A stretch of DNA of 64,000 bases from Spirosoma aerolatum (GTDB taxonomy: Bacteria > Bacteroidota > Bacteroidia > Cytophagales > Spirosomataceae): assembly GCF_002056795.1 (NCBI RefSeq), contig NZ_CP020104.1, forward strand, positions 2,491,001-2,555,000. The letters are read 5' to 3'. The notes under the pieces were generated by a model, which saw only the letters and a list, made by a program, of their open reading frames with translations, did no database searches and was not told the DNA's origin. Position numbers and translations under genes: made by a program. Below are positions 1-9,828 of the stretch, one piece after another. Position 1 is the stretch's first letter, and each line of letters opens with the position of its first letter.

Positions 1-1
1 C

Positions 2-427
2 TTCTTCAACCAGGCGCGTTCCAATCAGGTGAAAGTTGATTACTGGACCGAAACCAATCCAACCAATGCCTTCCCGGCACCTGACGCGGGTAGTGCGGTT
101 GCCTACTTTGCCTCAACATTGGGGTATTATGATGGTTCGTTCATAAAAGTCAGAAGCATCAATCTCGGCTACACCGTTTCGGGTCAGTTACTCAGAAAAG
201 TAGGTATGAACTCGGCCCGGCTGTACCTGAACGTCACCAACCCGTTGATCCTGTATTCGCCGTTGGTGCGCGATAAACTGGCTGTTGATCCAGAAGGGAA
301 CGGCTATGCTAGCTCTACCGTAAGTTCCCAGGGAGCGGATACGGCCACGCAGCAGCGTCAGATTGCCATAAACCTCAATAACCCGCCCGTTCGCCAATTT
401 ACGTTTGGTGTCAATCTTAAATTCTAA
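2..427 (+). CDS. SusC/RagA-type TonB-dependent outer membrane transporter, C-terminal end (5' partial)
   Basis: The reading frame is open from base 2 and its start lies outside the window, so only about the last 140 residues are present. They have the alternating hydrophobic/polar pattern of outer-membrane beta strands, and the chain ends in a strand with terminal phenylalanine (FTFGVNLKF), as expected for a beta-barrel recognised by the Bam machinery. A phrase near the start (KVRSINLGYTVS) is typical of the last strands of SusC. The gene is followed after 14 bases by susD, which is the usual SusC-SusD order. SusC imports oligosaccharides across the outer membrane with SusD as the lid. The family assignment rests on the barrel end and on the neighbour. 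Confidence 0.85.
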   Translation, partial: FFNQARSNQVKVDYWTETNPTNAFPAPDAGSAVAYFASTLGYYDGSFIKVRSINLGYTVSGQLLRKVGMNSARLYLNVTNPLILYSPLVRDKLAVDPEGNGYASSTVSSQGADTATQQRQIAINLNNPPVRQFTFGVNLKF

Positions 428-441
428 CTGTCGACATTCCC

Positions 442-2256
442 ATGAAAGCAATAAAAATTGGATTTATCGTTAGCCTGACCGCTCTGATGAGTACGGGTTG
501 CGAAAAAATATTGGAGGAGAATCCACAGTCACAAATTGTTCCGTCTTACTTCAACAGCGCAGCCGGGGTGCTGGGCGGCATTGCCGGAGTATACAATGAC
601 ATTCGATCACAGTGGGGCACGGAAGGCTTCACTGTTGAAATGCAGGCGGGAACCGACGAGTTTTTGCAGGGAGCCAGCTCAGGCGGTGGGCCTGCCTATA
701 CCTACAACGGCCTGAACGGGAGTAACTTCGGTGCAGCCTGGGGCACGGCTTTCCAGGATATCAATACGCTGAATGGCGTGCTTCAGTACGGACAGACGAT
801 TGATTTGCCAGAAGCAACCCGGAAGCAATATCTGGCTCAGGCCAAGTTTCTACGGGGTTTCTGGTACTTTTATCTGGTTCAGACCTGGGGTGATGTGCCA
901 CTCAATACCACCTTTATTACGGTAGCTTCTCAGGCCGCATCTCGCCAGCCGGCGGCTCAGGTATATGAACAGATCATTAAGGATCTGACGGAAGCCGCTG
1001 CCGATCTGCCCAATACGCCGACCGCTCCATTCCTGGGGAAAGCCGCTACCAAACCAGTAGCCCAGTTGCTGCTGGCGAAGGCATACCTGACCCGTGGCTG
1101 GCTCAACAATACAGCCGCTGATTTTACGCAGGCCGCTTCCATTTGTGCGGATATTATCGCCAATAAATCAGCGTACGGTCTCGACTTGTGGCAGGATTTT
1201 GGCGATGCGTTCGTGCCCGCCAATGATTACGGGAAAGAAACCATGTTTGTCAGCGACCACGTGCTTGATCCCAAATATGGCTACTATACAGTCGGTGGAG
1301 CAGCTAGTGGTGGGGCGGCTCAAAACCTGAGCCCCTGGTTTACAAATTGGAACTATCCGAACAACAGCGGAGTCAACTCCTACAAAAGTGCCACGGGGGG
1401 ATTTGTTAATAGCGGTACTTCGCTGATGATCCGGGATTCGCAATACGGTCGCCCCTACGTTCGGATGCGTCCTAACAGCTACAAATGGACTACAGGGACA
1501 AATGCCGGTAAAAATTATTTTCTGGATCAGGCCTTTACGAATCGTACTATCGATTCACGGTTCATGAACTCGTTTTATACTGTTTATATTTCCAATACCT
1601 CGGTTACGAATAGTGCCACGGCGGCCAATAACAAGCGGGGCATTAGTTATACGACGGTAGTTGGTGCCGATACGGCCGTTTGGATACCCGATTTTGAGGT
1701 AGAAGGAGCGCCACAATTTATCGGTACACGCCCATTCAAGGGTATTGTTGTGCCTCCGAGTATGTGGGATAACGGCATTTTCCCGGCTCTGAAGAAATTT
1801 ATGGACCCGAGCCGGGGCGCTAACTTCAACGACCCATCGACCCGCCCCTGTGTGCTGTACCGTTTTTCGGATGTGTACCTGACAGGTGCCGAAGCGTATC
1901 TGAAAGCAGGCGATGCGGCTAAGGCGGCTTCTTTGCTCAACGTGGTTCGGCAACGGGCGGCTTATCGGAAAACCAATACAGCGGCTCAGAACGCTGCGGC
2001 TGCGGCTGCCATGACCATTACGGCTGATAATGTAACCGTCGATTTTATTCTGGATGAGCGTACCCGCGAACTGTTTGGCGAATGGCAACGCTGGCATGAC
2101 CTGGTTCGTACTCGTTCGCTGGTACGTCGGGTAAAAGCCTGGAACCCGGAAGCCGCTCCTTATATTCAGGATTTCCATATGCTGCGGCCTATTCCGCAGT
2201 CGCAGATAGACCGGGTTGTAGATGGACCTAAATTCCCACAAAATCCAGGGTATTAA
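442..2256 (+). CDS. SusD/RagB-type nutrient-binding outer membrane lipoprotein
   Basis: A 604-residue protein with a lipoprotein signal: a hydrophobic N-terminus and the lipobox LMSTGC, which places the lipidated cysteine at residue 20. The length and the features of the family are present: an N-terminal helical TPR-like region (KFLRGFWYFYLVQTWGDVP near residue 140) and a C-terminal RagB/SusD region with RFSDVYLTGAEAYLKAGD and LDERTRELFGEWQRWHDL. SusD proteins sit on the cell surface, bind the glycan and close over the SusC barrel. The gene follows susC by 14 bases, so the two are surely co-transcribed, and it opens the xylan-type enzyme cluster downstream. The ligand cannot be read from the sequence; it is inferred from the enzymes. 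Confidence 0.95.
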   Translation: MKAIKIGFIVSLTALMSTGCEKILEENPQSQIVPSYFNSAAGVLGGIAGVYNDIRSQWGTEGFTVEMQAGTDEFLQGASSGGGPAYTYNGLNGSNFGAAWGTAFQDINTLNGVLQYGQTIDLPEATRKQYLAQAKFLRGFWYFYLVQTWGDVPLNTTFITVASQAASRQPAAQVYEQIIKDLTEAAADLPNTPTAPFLGKAATKPVAQLLLAKAYLTRGWLNNTAADFTQAASICADIIANKSAYGLDLWQDFGDAFVPANDYGKETMFVSDHVLDPKYGYYTVGGAASGGAAQNLSPWFTNWNYPNNSGVNSYKSATGGFVNSGTSLMIRDSQYGRPYVRMRPNSYKWTTGTNAGKNYFLDQAFTNRTIDSRFMNSFYTVYISNTSVTNSATAANNKRGISYTTVVGADTAVWIPDFEVEGAPQFIGTRPFKGIVVPPSMWDNGIFPALKKFMDPSRGANFNDPSTRPCVLYRFSDVYLTGAEAYLKAGDAAKAASLLNVVRQRAAYRKTNTAAQNAAAAAAMTITADNVTVDFILDERTRELFGEWQRWHDLVRTRSLVRRVKAWNPEAAPYIQDFHMLRPIPQSQIDRVVDGPKFPQNPGY

Positions 2257-2370
2257 TCAGCGTAACTGCTTTTTGTCATCCCGGTCGGTGTGGCAGCGGT
2301 AGTTGGGATGGCAAAAACGGGAAGAGCAATAAGTGGATTAAGAACCTGTTTACCTCTTCTTTTTGGGTGC
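2257..2370. other. Intergenic stretch with a degenerate copy of the palindromic repeat
   Basis: Between susD and the first full palindrome, bases 2271-2322 contain TTTTTGTCATCCCGG on one side and GGGATGGCAAAAACGG on the other. This resembles the outer ends of the palindromic repeat family with most of the middle lost. I see no gene here. Confidence 0.4.
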
Positions 2371-2464
2371 TTATTCTGTCATGCTGACGAAGGAAGCATC
2401 TTCGGACAAATCCATTAGAGAGGCAATTTCCGAAGATGCTTCCTTCGTCAGCATGACAGAATAA
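2371..2464. repeat. Palindromic intergenic repeat, copy 1 (36-bp perfect arms)
   Basis: The left arm is 2371-2406 and the right arm 2429-2464, perfect inverted copies around a 22-bp centre. The outer part (CTGTCAT) and inner part (ATCTTCGG / CCGAAGAT) match the other copies, but the middle reads GCTGACGAAGGAAGC instead of the CCCGA... version used elsewhere. Both arms carry the same variant. It lies between susD and the GH95 gene and could form a strong hairpin in RNA. Confidence 0.9.
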
Positions 2465-2561
2465 GCTATAGAGGCAAAAGTTTAAACAGGTTTAGAAGCG
2501 AGAGGACTAATAGATTTTAGCCTCTTGCTTCTTTTTAGCATATACAAATTCACCGAATCTG

Positions 2562-5030
2562 ATGAGACTTTGCCTTTTTTTTCTGATTACCGTAACTACG
2601 TTTGGCTATTCGCAACATAAACCGCCGTTAACGCTCTGGTACGATAAGCCTTCGGGCCAAACCTGGGAGAATGCCTTGCCCATTGGCAATGGCCGACTGG
2701 GGGCAATGGTATATGGCAACGTGGGCAAAGAAATCATTCAACTCAATGAACATACGGTCTGGTCGGGTAGCCCCAACCGGAACGACAACCCGGATGCGCT
2801 GGCCGCTTTGCCCGAAATCCGGCAGTTGATTTTTGATGGCAAACAGAAAGAAGCCGAGAAACTGGCCAACAAGTCAATTATTACCAAAAAATCGCATGGG
2901 CAAATGTTTCAACCCGTTGGCAGTCTGCATCTGACCTTCGATGGGCATGAACAGTATACTAATTATTACCGGGAACTGGATATTGAGCGGGCCGTTGCCA
3001 AAACGTCGTATACCGTCGATGGGGTGACCTACACTCGCGAGATACTGGCCTCTTTTCCCGACCGCGTTATTGTGATGCAACTGACGGCCAGCAAGCCAGG
3101 TAAGCTGTCATTTTCCGCTTCTTATTCCACCCCACAACTCAAGCCCGTCATTACCGCATCGGGCAATGAGTTAACCCTCGCCGGAACCACCTCGGACCAT
3201 GAAGGTGTAAAAGGACTGGTAAAATTCAAGGGAATAGCCCGAATCAAAACACAGGGTGGTACTCTCTCGGCCAACGACTCTACGCTAACGGTAAAAGGAG
3301 CCAATACCGCTACAATTTATATTTCCATTGCCACCAATTTCAAGAACTACAAAGACCTTAGTGGGGATGAAAACGCCCGCGCAAAAACGTACCTGGATAA
3401 AGCCTATTCCAAAAGTTACGCGGCTATTCTGACGCCCCACGTAGCTGCCTACCAAAACTACTTTAATCGGGTTAAACTCGACTTAGGCACCACCGAAGCG
3501 GCCAAACTCCCTACCGACGAGCGACTGAAAAATTTCCGCTCAGTCAACGATCCGCAGTTAGTGACGATTTATTACCAATATGGGCGCTATCTGTTGATTT
3601 CATCGTCGCAACCGGCCCGCGATGGCGAACTGGGGCAACCCGCCAACTTACAGGGTATCTGGAACAACAAAATGCGGCCACCCTGGGACAGCAAATACAC
3701 CATTAACATCAACGCCCAGATGAATTACTGGCCAGCCGAAAAGACGAACCTGGCCGAACTGCACGAACCGTTTTTGCGGATGGTCCGGGAGCTTTCGGAA
3801 ACGGGGCAGGAAACCGCGAAGGTCATGTATGGGGCCGGGGGCTGGATGGCGCATCATAATACCGACATCTGGCGGATCAATGGCCCGGTGGATGGGGCTT
3901 TCTGGGGGATGTGGACAGCCGGTGGCGGCTGGACCAGTCAGCACCTGTGGGAGCATTATCTGTACAATGGCGATCAGACGTATCTGGCCTCGATTTACCC
4001 AGTTTTAAAAGGAGCGGCTCAGTTCTATGCCGATTTTCTGGTCGAACATCCGAAGTACCACTGGCTGGTCGTCAATCCGGGGACATCGCCCGAGAACGCG
4101 CCAAAAGCTCACGAAGGCTCATCGCTGGATGCGGGTACGACAATGGACAACCAGATTGTGTTCGATGTGTTTAGTACGGCGATCCGTGCGGCTGAATTGC
4201 TTAAAAAAGATGCTGATTTTGCCGCCATGCTGAAACAGAAGCGGAGTAAGCTGCCGCCCATGCACATCGGCCAACATGGTCAGTTGCAGGAATGGCTCGA
4301 CGATGTCGACGATCCGAACGATAAGCATCGGCACGTCTCGCATTTGTACGGCCTGTTTCCTTCCAATCAAATCTCGGCCTATCGGACACCGGGTTTATTC
4401 AATGCTTCCCGCACGACGCTAACGCACCGGGGCGATGTATCGACAGGCTGGAGCATGGGCTGGAAAGTAAACTGGTGGGCTAAACTCCAGGATGGTAACC
4501 ATGCCTACACGCTGATTCAGAATCAATTGACGCCATTGGGCGTAACAAAAGAAGGAGGAGGTACATACAACAACCTGTTCGATGCTCACCCGCCCTTCCA
4601 GATCGACGGCAACTTCGGCTGTACGTCGGGCATTACCGAAATGCTCATGCAAAGCAGCGATGGGACTATGCATCTGCTGCCTGCCCTTCCCGATGTTTGG
4701 CCGACGGGTAGCATTACCGGACTACGAGCGCGGGGTGGGTTTGAGGTAGTACGCATGGAATGGAAAGACGGGAAACTCACGAAGCTGGACGTTAAGTCGA
4801 GCCTGGGTGGTAACCTTCGCTTACGAGTACCGAATGCTATGAAAGTAAGCAACGGAACCGCCTTGAAATCGGCATCGGGGCAAAATCCCAATCCGTTCTA
4901 CCAGATCGAAGAGACGCCCGCCCCCATTATATCGACCAAGGCCAGCGTAATGAATCCAACCCTAAAATCAACTCAGCTTTACGATCTGGCCACCCAGCCG
5001 GGAAAGGTCTATACGCTGGTGATGGATTAG
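2562..5030 (+). CDS. Secreted glycoside hydrolase family 95 (alpha-L-fucosidase / alpha-L-galactosidase type)
   Basis: An 822-residue protein with a signal peptide of about 18 residues. Family GH95 is recognised from the N-terminal motif [14 protein letters not shown] (near residue 40), the central [10 protein letters not shown] with the two asparagines that help catalysis in this family, SPENA holding the likely acid glutamate, and [10 protein letters not shown] with the conserved aspartate. Order: N-terminal beta domain, linker helices, alpha/alpha barrel, C-terminal beta domain; the length is normal. GH95 enzymes remove terminal alpha-1,2-L-fucose or, in some xylan loci, alpha-L-galactose. 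With GH10, GH43 and feruloyl-type esterases nearby, trimming of complex xylan side chains is the best guess; the exact sugar cannot be told. Confidence 0.93.
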   Translation: MRLCLFFLITVTTFGYSQHKPPLTLWYDKPSGQTWENALPIGNGRLGAMVYGNVGKEIIQLNEHTVWSGSPNRNDNPDALAALPEIRQLIFDGKQKEAEKLANKSIITKKSHGQMFQPVGSLHLTFDGHEQYTNYYRELDIERAVAKTSYTVDGVTYTREILASFPDRVIVMQLTASKPGKLSFSASYSTPQLKPVITASGNELTLAGTTSDHEGVKGLVKFKGIARIKTQGGTLSANDSTLTVKGANTATIYISIATNFKNYKDLSGDENARAKTYLDKAYSKSYAAILTPHVAAYQNYFNRVKLDLGTTEAAKLPTDERLKNFRSVNDPQLVTIYYQYGRYLLISSSQPARDGELGQPANLQGIWNNKMRPPWDSKYTININAQMNYWPAEKTNLAELHEPFLRMVRELSETGQETAKVMYGAGGWMAHHNTDIWRINGPVDGAFWGMWTAGGGWTSQHLWEHYLYNGDQTYLASIYPVLKGAAQFYADFLVEHPKYHWLVVNPGTSPENAPKAHEGSSLDAGTTMDNQIVFDVFSTAIRAAELLKKDADFAAMLKQKRSKLPPMHIGQHGQLQEWLDDVDDPNDKHRHVSHLYGLFPSNQISAYRTPGLFNASRTTLTHRGDVSTGWSMGWKVNWWAKLQDGNHAYTLIQNQLTPLGVTKEGGGTYNNLFDAHPPFQIDGNFGCTSGITEMLMQSSDGTMHLLPALPDVWPTGSITGLRARGGFEVVRMEWKDGKLTKLDVKSSLGGNLRLRVPNAMKVSNGTALKSASGQNPNPFYQIEETPAPIISTKASVMNPTLKSTQLYDLATQPGKVYTLVMD

Positions 5031-5061
5031 GGTGCTTGTTTATCCATTTTCTGTCATCCCT

Positions 5062-5150
5062 TTTTTTGTCATCCCGAGGAACGAGGGATCTTCGGGATGA
5101 GTAATGTCAGTAGCTACCGAAGATCCCTCGTTCCTCGGGATGACAAAAAA
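5062..5150. repeat. Palindromic intergenic repeat, copy 2
   Basis: Arms 5062-5095 and 5117-5150 are perfect 34-bp inverted copies; the middle block reads GAGGAACGAGGGATC. A run of T/A lies at the outer ends. It sits between the GH95 gene and the GIY-YIG gene. Confidence 0.92.
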
Positions 5151-5211
5151 CAATAAAGGGATGATAAAAACGAAAAATTGAGAAGCTTGCAATGCGTAAA
5201 AATATAGTGCT

Positions 5212-5514
5212 ATGAATGGGTATGCTTTCTATGTCTATATCGTTACTAATCCTGAAAAAACGGTACTGTACACAGGTATGACGAATGACCTGGTCAGGCG
5301 GCTACAGGAGCATTATGAGTCGCGTGGGCAGCCGGATAAGTTTGCAGGCAAGTATTACTGCCACCGACTGATTTATTGGGAGCATCACCAATACGTACGT
5401 AACGCAATCAGCCGGGAGAAGGAGATCAAAAGTTGGCGAAGAGAAAAGAAAGTGGCATTAATCAATTCCATAAATCCTGAATGGCGCTTTCTAAATGATG
5501 ACATTCAATCATAA
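5212..5514 (+). CDS. Small GIY-YIG domain nuclease
   Basis: A 100-residue single-domain protein. The GIY-YIG fold shows as YVYIVT (first strand, residues 7-12), LYTGMTNDLVRRLQEH (second motif with the conserved arginine, from about residue 21) and a glutamate further on (SREKEIKSW near 67-75). Stand-alone members of this length (UPF0213/URI-like) are common in Bacteroidota, and their cellular role is not settled. The gene does not fit the glycan locus around it. It is flanked on both sides by copies of the palindromic repeat (5062-5150 and 5527-5617), ending 12 bases before the second. That arrangement suggests it may have arrived with, or acts on, these palindromes; this link is inference. 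Confidence 0.9.
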   Translation: MNGYAFYVYIVTNPEKTVLYTGMTNDLVRRLQEHYESRGQPDKFAGKYYCHRLIYWEHHQYVRNAISREKEIKSWRREKKVALINSINPEWRFLNDDIQS

Positions 5515-5526
5515 ATAAGATTAGTA

Positions 5527-5617
5527 TTTGTCATCCCGACGATAGGAGGGATCTTCAGGAATAGGCTTGTCCGATTGGTTATCTAACGAAGATCCCTCCT
5601 ATCGTCGGGATGACAAA
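5527..5617. repeat. Palindromic intergenic repeat, copy 3
   Basis: Arms 5527-5556 and 5588-5617 are perfect 30-bp inverted copies. The middle block has its own variant (GACGATAGGAGGGATC), again the same in both arms. The repeat lies just upstream of the GH43 start codon at 5633. Confidence 0.92.
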
Positions 5618-5632
5618 AAGCATCAAAAACGC

Positions 5633-7306
5633 ATGAAAAAATACTTTATACTCAGTGGCTTAATCGCCTTTCTTACCGGATTGGCGTCCGCCCAAACCAC
5701 CCTGGTCAACCCAATCCTGACCGGGTTTTATCCCGACCCCAGTATTGTGAAGGTTGGGCCCGATTATTACCTGATCAATTCGACGTTTTCGTACTTCCCC
5801 GGCATTCCGGTCATGCACAGCAAAGACCTGAAAAACTGGAAACAAATCGGCAACGTGATCGACCGCCCCGAACAAATGGATTTTATGGGCGAACGCCTGA
5901 CGCGTGGGCTATTTGCACCGGGCATTAGCTATTATAAAGGCACATTCTACGTCACCTGCACCGACATCGACCACGACGGCAACTTTGTTGTTACAGCCAA
6001 AAATCCGGCTGGTCCGTGGAGTAACCCCGTTAAACTGCCGCAGGTCCGGGGTATCGATCCATCAATTTACTTCGATGAAGGAACCGACAAAGCCTACATT
6101 ATCTACAACAGCGATGCTCCTGACCGCAAACCGTTATACTCCGGCCACCGAACTATACGGATGTATGAGTTTGATTATCAGAATCTGAAAGTGGTTGGCG
6201 AAGAAAAACAGTTGGTCAACGGCGGAGTGGATCTGTCGAAAAAGCCTGTTTGGATTGAGGGACCGCACATTCTGAAACATAACGGCTGGTACTACCTCTA
6301 TGCAGCCGAAGGGGGTACGTCGGTCAATCACTCCGAGGTAGTGTTGCGGAGCAAGGACGTCTGGGGGCCTTACGTACCGTTTGAGGGCAATCCAATCCTG
6401 ACGCAGCGCGAGTTGCCCGCCGACCGGAAAGACGCTATTACCTCAGCAGGTCATGCCCAGTTTGTGGAAGGGCCCGACGGAAAATGGTATTCGATTTTTC
6501 TGGCCGTTCGGCCCTACGAAGGTGATTATTACAATACAGGACGCGAAACCTTCATTGCGCCCCTCACCTGGACTAATGATTGGCCCATGATCGAGCATGG
6601 TGAAAAGGCCATTTCGTATAGCTATCCGGTTACGTTTAAAGAAGTTAAACAGAAAGGAGCATTACCGCAATCGGGCAATTTTGCCTATACGATCAACTTT
6701 GACAAGGAACTTGACCCTTCGTTGTTGTTCATGCGCACTATCGACAAAAACGCCTACTCGCTTTCGAAGAAAGATGGCCTGACGCTGAAACTAAAGCCCG
6801 AAACCATCATGGAAATGGGTAATCCATCGTTTATTGGTAAACGCCAGCAGCATCTGTACAGCACCGCCGAAACCGAACTACAGTTTACCCCAAAATCGGA
6901 CAAAGAGAAAGCCGGTTTTGTGATCTTACAGGATGAAGGGCATTTCTATTTCCTCTGTAAATCGAAAGCCCAGGATAAAGACGTGCTGCAACTTTACCAA
7001 AGCAAACCCCGATCAAAAGACATGGAGTTGCTAACCGAAGTGCCGCTGGAGGCCAAAGCAACTAAAGTAGGCTTACGGATTGAATCGAAGGGAGACAGCT
7101 ACAGTTTCTATTATGCCACTGACGCTAAAAACTGGCAATTGCTCAAGGACAAGGTTGACGGTAAATTCCTGAGTACTAAAGTAGCCGGGGGCTTTATCGG
7201 ATGCCTGTATGGCCTGTATGCTACCTCATCAGGCGAGCCAACCACCAACTCAGCTTCGTTCCAATACCTGAAATACGCGGGTAACGACCCGATGTATAAA
7301 AAGTAA
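5633..7306 (+). CDS. Secreted glycoside hydrolase family 43 (beta-xylosidase / alpha-L-arabinofuranosidase type)
   Basis: The start is taken at ATG 5633, which gives a proper signal peptide ending in SAQ at about residue 21; the frame is open further upstream, but that part runs through the palindromic repeat. The mature protein has the five-bladed beta-propeller signature of GH43, with the three acidic catalytic residues in place: D35 in YPDPS (base), D142 in GIDPS (pKa modulator) and E209 in WIEGPH (acid). After about residue 330 comes a C-terminal beta-sandwich of the GH43_C2/DUF1349 type, typical of xylosidases. 557 residues. It would act on xylo- or arabinoxylo-oligosaccharides in the periplasm or at the surface. 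Confidence 0.93.
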   Translation: MKKYFILSGLIAFLTGLASAQTTLVNPILTGFYPDPSIVKVGPDYYLINSTFSYFPGIPVMHSKDLKNWKQIGNVIDRPEQMDFMGERLTRGLFAPGISYYKGTFYVTCTDIDHDGNFVVTAKNPAGPWSNPVKLPQVRGIDPSIYFDEGTDKAYIIYNSDAPDRKPLYSGHRTIRMYEFDYQNLKVVGEEKQLVNGGVDLSKKPVWIEGPHILKHNGWYYLYAAEGGTSVNHSEVVLRSKDVWGPYVPFEGNPILTQRELPADRKDAITSAGHAQFVEGPDGKWYSIFLAVRPYEGDYYNTGRETFIAPLTWTNDWPMIEHGEKAISYSYPVTFKEVKQKGALPQSGNFAYTINFDKELDPSLLFMRTIDKNAYSLSKKDGLTLKLKPETIMEMGNPSFIGKRQQHLYSTAETELQFTPKSDKEKAGFVILQDEGHFYFLCKSKAQDKDVLQLYQSKPRSKDMELLTEVPLEAKATKVGLRIESKGDSYSFYYATDAKNWQLLKDKVDGKFLSTKVAGGFIGCLYGLYATSSGEPTTNSASFQYLKYAGNDPMYKK

Positions 7307-7310
7307 TATT

Positions 7311-7405
7311 CCCTTTTCTGTCATCCCGACGCAGGAGGGATCTTCGGTAGAGCAATTTTTTGTATCGTGCGAAGATCCCTCCTGCGTCGGGATGACAGAA
7401 AAGGG
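7311..7405. repeat. Palindromic intergenic repeat, copy 4
   Basis: Arms 7311-7346 and 7370-7405 are perfect 36-bp inverted copies with the GACGCAGGAGGGATC variant in the middle. The repeat starts five bases after the GH43 stop codon and lies upstream of the GH127-type gene. Confidence 0.92.
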
Positions 7406-7440
7406 ATGACAAAAAAGAATGACAAAAAACGCCATAGCTC

Positions 7441-9720
7441 TTGAAAACACGACTCTTACATATCGCCTTCCTCTTGCTCAGCGTCCCGGTGCTGGCCCAG
7501 ATGCAGCCGTTTACGTTGCAGGAGGTAAAACTGACCGGCGGAGCATTCAAAAATGCGCAGGACGTTGACCTGAAGTACATACTGGCGCTCAACCCCGATA
7601 AGCTTCTGGCTCCATACTGGATCGATGCCGGGTTGCCCCTTAAAGCCCAGCGGTATGGCAATTGGGAAAGCTCCGGTCTGGATGGGCACATTGGCGGGCA
7701 TTATCTGTCGGCACTGGCGATGATGTATGCCTCTACCGGAGATGCTGAACTCAAAAAACGGCTGGATTACATGATTTCAGAACTGGCGCAGTGTCAGGCC
7801 AAAAACGGAAACGGTTATGTGGGCGGTATTCCGCAGGGTAAAGTGTTCTGGGAGCGGATTCACAAAGGCGATATTGATGGCAGTGGTTTCGGTCTGAACA
7901 ATACGTGGGTACCACTCTACAACATTCACAAACTGTTTGCCGGTTTGCGCGATGCCTACGAGTACGCGGGTAATCAGCAGGCAAAGCAGATATTGGTTGG
8001 TTTGGGCGACTGGTTCATCGACCTCATCAAACCCTTGTCCGACGAGCAGATTCAGCAGATACTCCGTACCGAACATGGCGGCATCAACGAAACCTTCGCC
8101 GACCTCTACCTGATTACCAACAATAAAAAGTACCTCGAAACCGCCCAACGGCTATCGCACCGTTCGCTCCTGAATCCGTTGCTGGAAAAGCAGGATAAAC
8201 TGACGGGACTTCACGCTAACACGCAGATTCCGAAAGTGATTGGTTTCGAGAAGATTGCGTCATTGACGGGCCGTTCCGATTGGTCGGATGCCGCTATGTA
8301 TTTCTGGCAAAATGTGTCGCAAACCCGCAGTGTTGCCTTCGGAGGCAATAGCGTTCGCGAACATTTCAACCCCATCAACGATTTCAGCCGGATGCTCCGG
8401 TCGAATCAGGGGCCGGAAACCTGCAATTCGTTCAATATGCTGCGCCTGAGCAAAGCCCTGTTTCTGGATAAGGCCGATCCGGGCTATCTGGACTTCTACG
8501 AACGGACGCTGTACAACCATATTCTGTCGAGCCAACACCCCCAGAAAGGTGGGTTTGTTTATTTTACGCCCATTCGCCCGAATCACTACCGCGTGTATTC
8601 GCAGCCCGAAACCAGCATGTGGTGCTGCGTGGGTTCGGGTCTGGAAAATCATACCAAATACGGTGAACTGATTTACAGTCATTCGGCCAACGATCTGTTC
8701 GTCAATCTGTTCATTCCGTCGACGGTCAACTGGAGCGATAAGAAAATACAGCTTACGCAGGCAACCGAGTTTCCCTATAAAGATCAGTCCGAACTGGTGT
8801 TGAAACTGACGAAGCCGCAGACGTTTGCGCTTAACGTTCGGTATCCCAAATGGGCCGACGCCGTTGAGGTGCTGGTCAATGGCAAGCCGCAGTCGGTTGA
8901 TAGCAAGCCATCGAGTTATATAACTATTCGCAGAAGCTGGAAAACGGGCGATAAAGTAACTGTTCGCTTTAAAACATCAACCCACCTGGAGTATCTGCCC
9001 GATGGTTCTAACTGGGCCGCTTTTGTGCATGGGCCGATTGTGTTAGCCGCTAAAACATCGACCGATAACCTGGATGGTCTTTTTGCCGACGATAGCCGCA
9101 TGGGCCACGAAACCAAAGGAAAGCTGTACCCGCTCGATCAGGCGTATGCGCTGGTTGGCGATTCGACTACCTACACCGCTAAGCTAAAGCCCATTGCCCC
9201 GCTGACCTTCCAACTGGATTCGCTCACGTTGCAACCCTTTTACGCTATCCACGATGCGCGGTATCAGATGTATTTTCAGACGTTCAGTCCGGCGGCTTTT
9301 CAGCAACAGCAGGCCCGGTTGAAACAGCAGGAAGCCGAGGCATTGGCCCTTGAAGCCCAAACGGTCGATAAGGTGAATTGTGGCGAACAGCAGCCCGAAG
9401 TCGATCACGCTTTCCAGGGAGAAAAAACGCAATCGGGCTACGATGATGAGCGTTTCTGGCGCAGTACCCGCTCCTTTATGAGTTATCAGCTACAAAATAC
9501 AAATCGGACAGGTAAATTTCTTGAAGTCAGTACTTTAGATAGTCTGAAGGCCGATGCGGTTCGTTTCCTGATTAATGACCAACCGGCTGAGGTTATTTCC
9601 GGCGAAGGCAAAACCATTCGACTAAAAGCGATTGATAACGAAGTTCTTAAGCTAAAAATCGTTGCTAACAACGGGGCCGCTACCCCCCGGTTTTACCAGA
9701 TCAGACTTTTAATCCGCTAA
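7441..9720 (+). CDS. Secreted beta-L-arabinofuranosidase-type glycoside hydrolase (GH127/GH146 clan)
   Basis: 759 residues, beginning at TTG 7441 because no in-frame ATG gives the signal peptide (MKTRLLHIAFLLLSVPVLAQ). The (alpha/alpha)6 barrel fills roughly residues 25-430. The zinc-thiolate site described for GH127 is visible as E326-x-C328 (PETCNSFNML) and the C395-C396 pair (MWCCVGSGLENH), where one cysteine is the nucleophile. C-terminal beta domains follow (DUF4986- and DUF6805-like). In Bacteroidota, secreted proteins of this size are often GH146 rather than GH127, and I cannot separate the two by eye. The expected action is removal of L-arabinofuranose from arabinoxylan or pectic chains. 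Confidence 0.9.
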   Translation: MKTRLLHIAFLLLSVPVLAQMQPFTLQEVKLTGGAFKNAQDVDLKYILALNPDKLLAPYWIDAGLPLKAQRYGNWESSGLDGHIGGHYLSALAMMYASTGDAELKKRLDYMISELAQCQAKNGNGYVGGIPQGKVFWERIHKGDIDGSGFGLNNTWVPLYNIHKLFAGLRDAYEYAGNQQAKQILVGLGDWFIDLIKPLSDEQIQQILRTEHGGINETFADLYLITNNKKYLETAQRLSHRSLLNPLLEKQDKLTGLHANTQIPKVIGFEKIASLTGRSDWSDAAMYFWQNVSQTRSVAFGGNSVREHFNPINDFSRMLRSNQGPETCNSFNMLRLSKALFLDKADPGYLDFYERTLYNHILSSQHPQKGGFVYFTPIRPNHYRVYSQPETSMWCCVGSGLENHTKYGELIYSHSANDLFVNLFIPSTVNWSDKKIQLTQATEFPYKDQSELVLKLTKPQTFALNVRYPKWADAVEVLVNGKPQSVDSKPSSYITIRRSWKTGDKVTVRFKTSTHLEYLPDGSNWAAFVHGPIVLAAKTSTDNLDGLFADDSRMGHETKGKLYPLDQAYALVGDSTTYTAKLKPIAPLTFQLDSLTLQPFYAIHDARYQMYFQTFSPAAFQQQQARLKQQEAEALALEAQTVDKVNCGEQQPEVDHAFQGEKTQSGYDDERFWRSTRSFMSYQLQNTNRTGKFLEVSTLDSLKADAVRFLINDQPAEVISGEGKTIRLKAIDNEVLKLKIVANNGAATPRFYQIRLLIR

Positions 9721-9828
9721 AATTTGATGCATTGCAGCCTAAGTAGAGAAGGTAAAATTGTCGCTACCCATAAATGTGTCAAACTAACACTATTACAAGT
9801 GCCAAACATGCTTTTTACAACAAAACCT

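Noticed and set aside
1555..2241. A 228-codon minus-strand frame within susD
   Set aside because: No recognisable domain, and susD on the + strand is certain.
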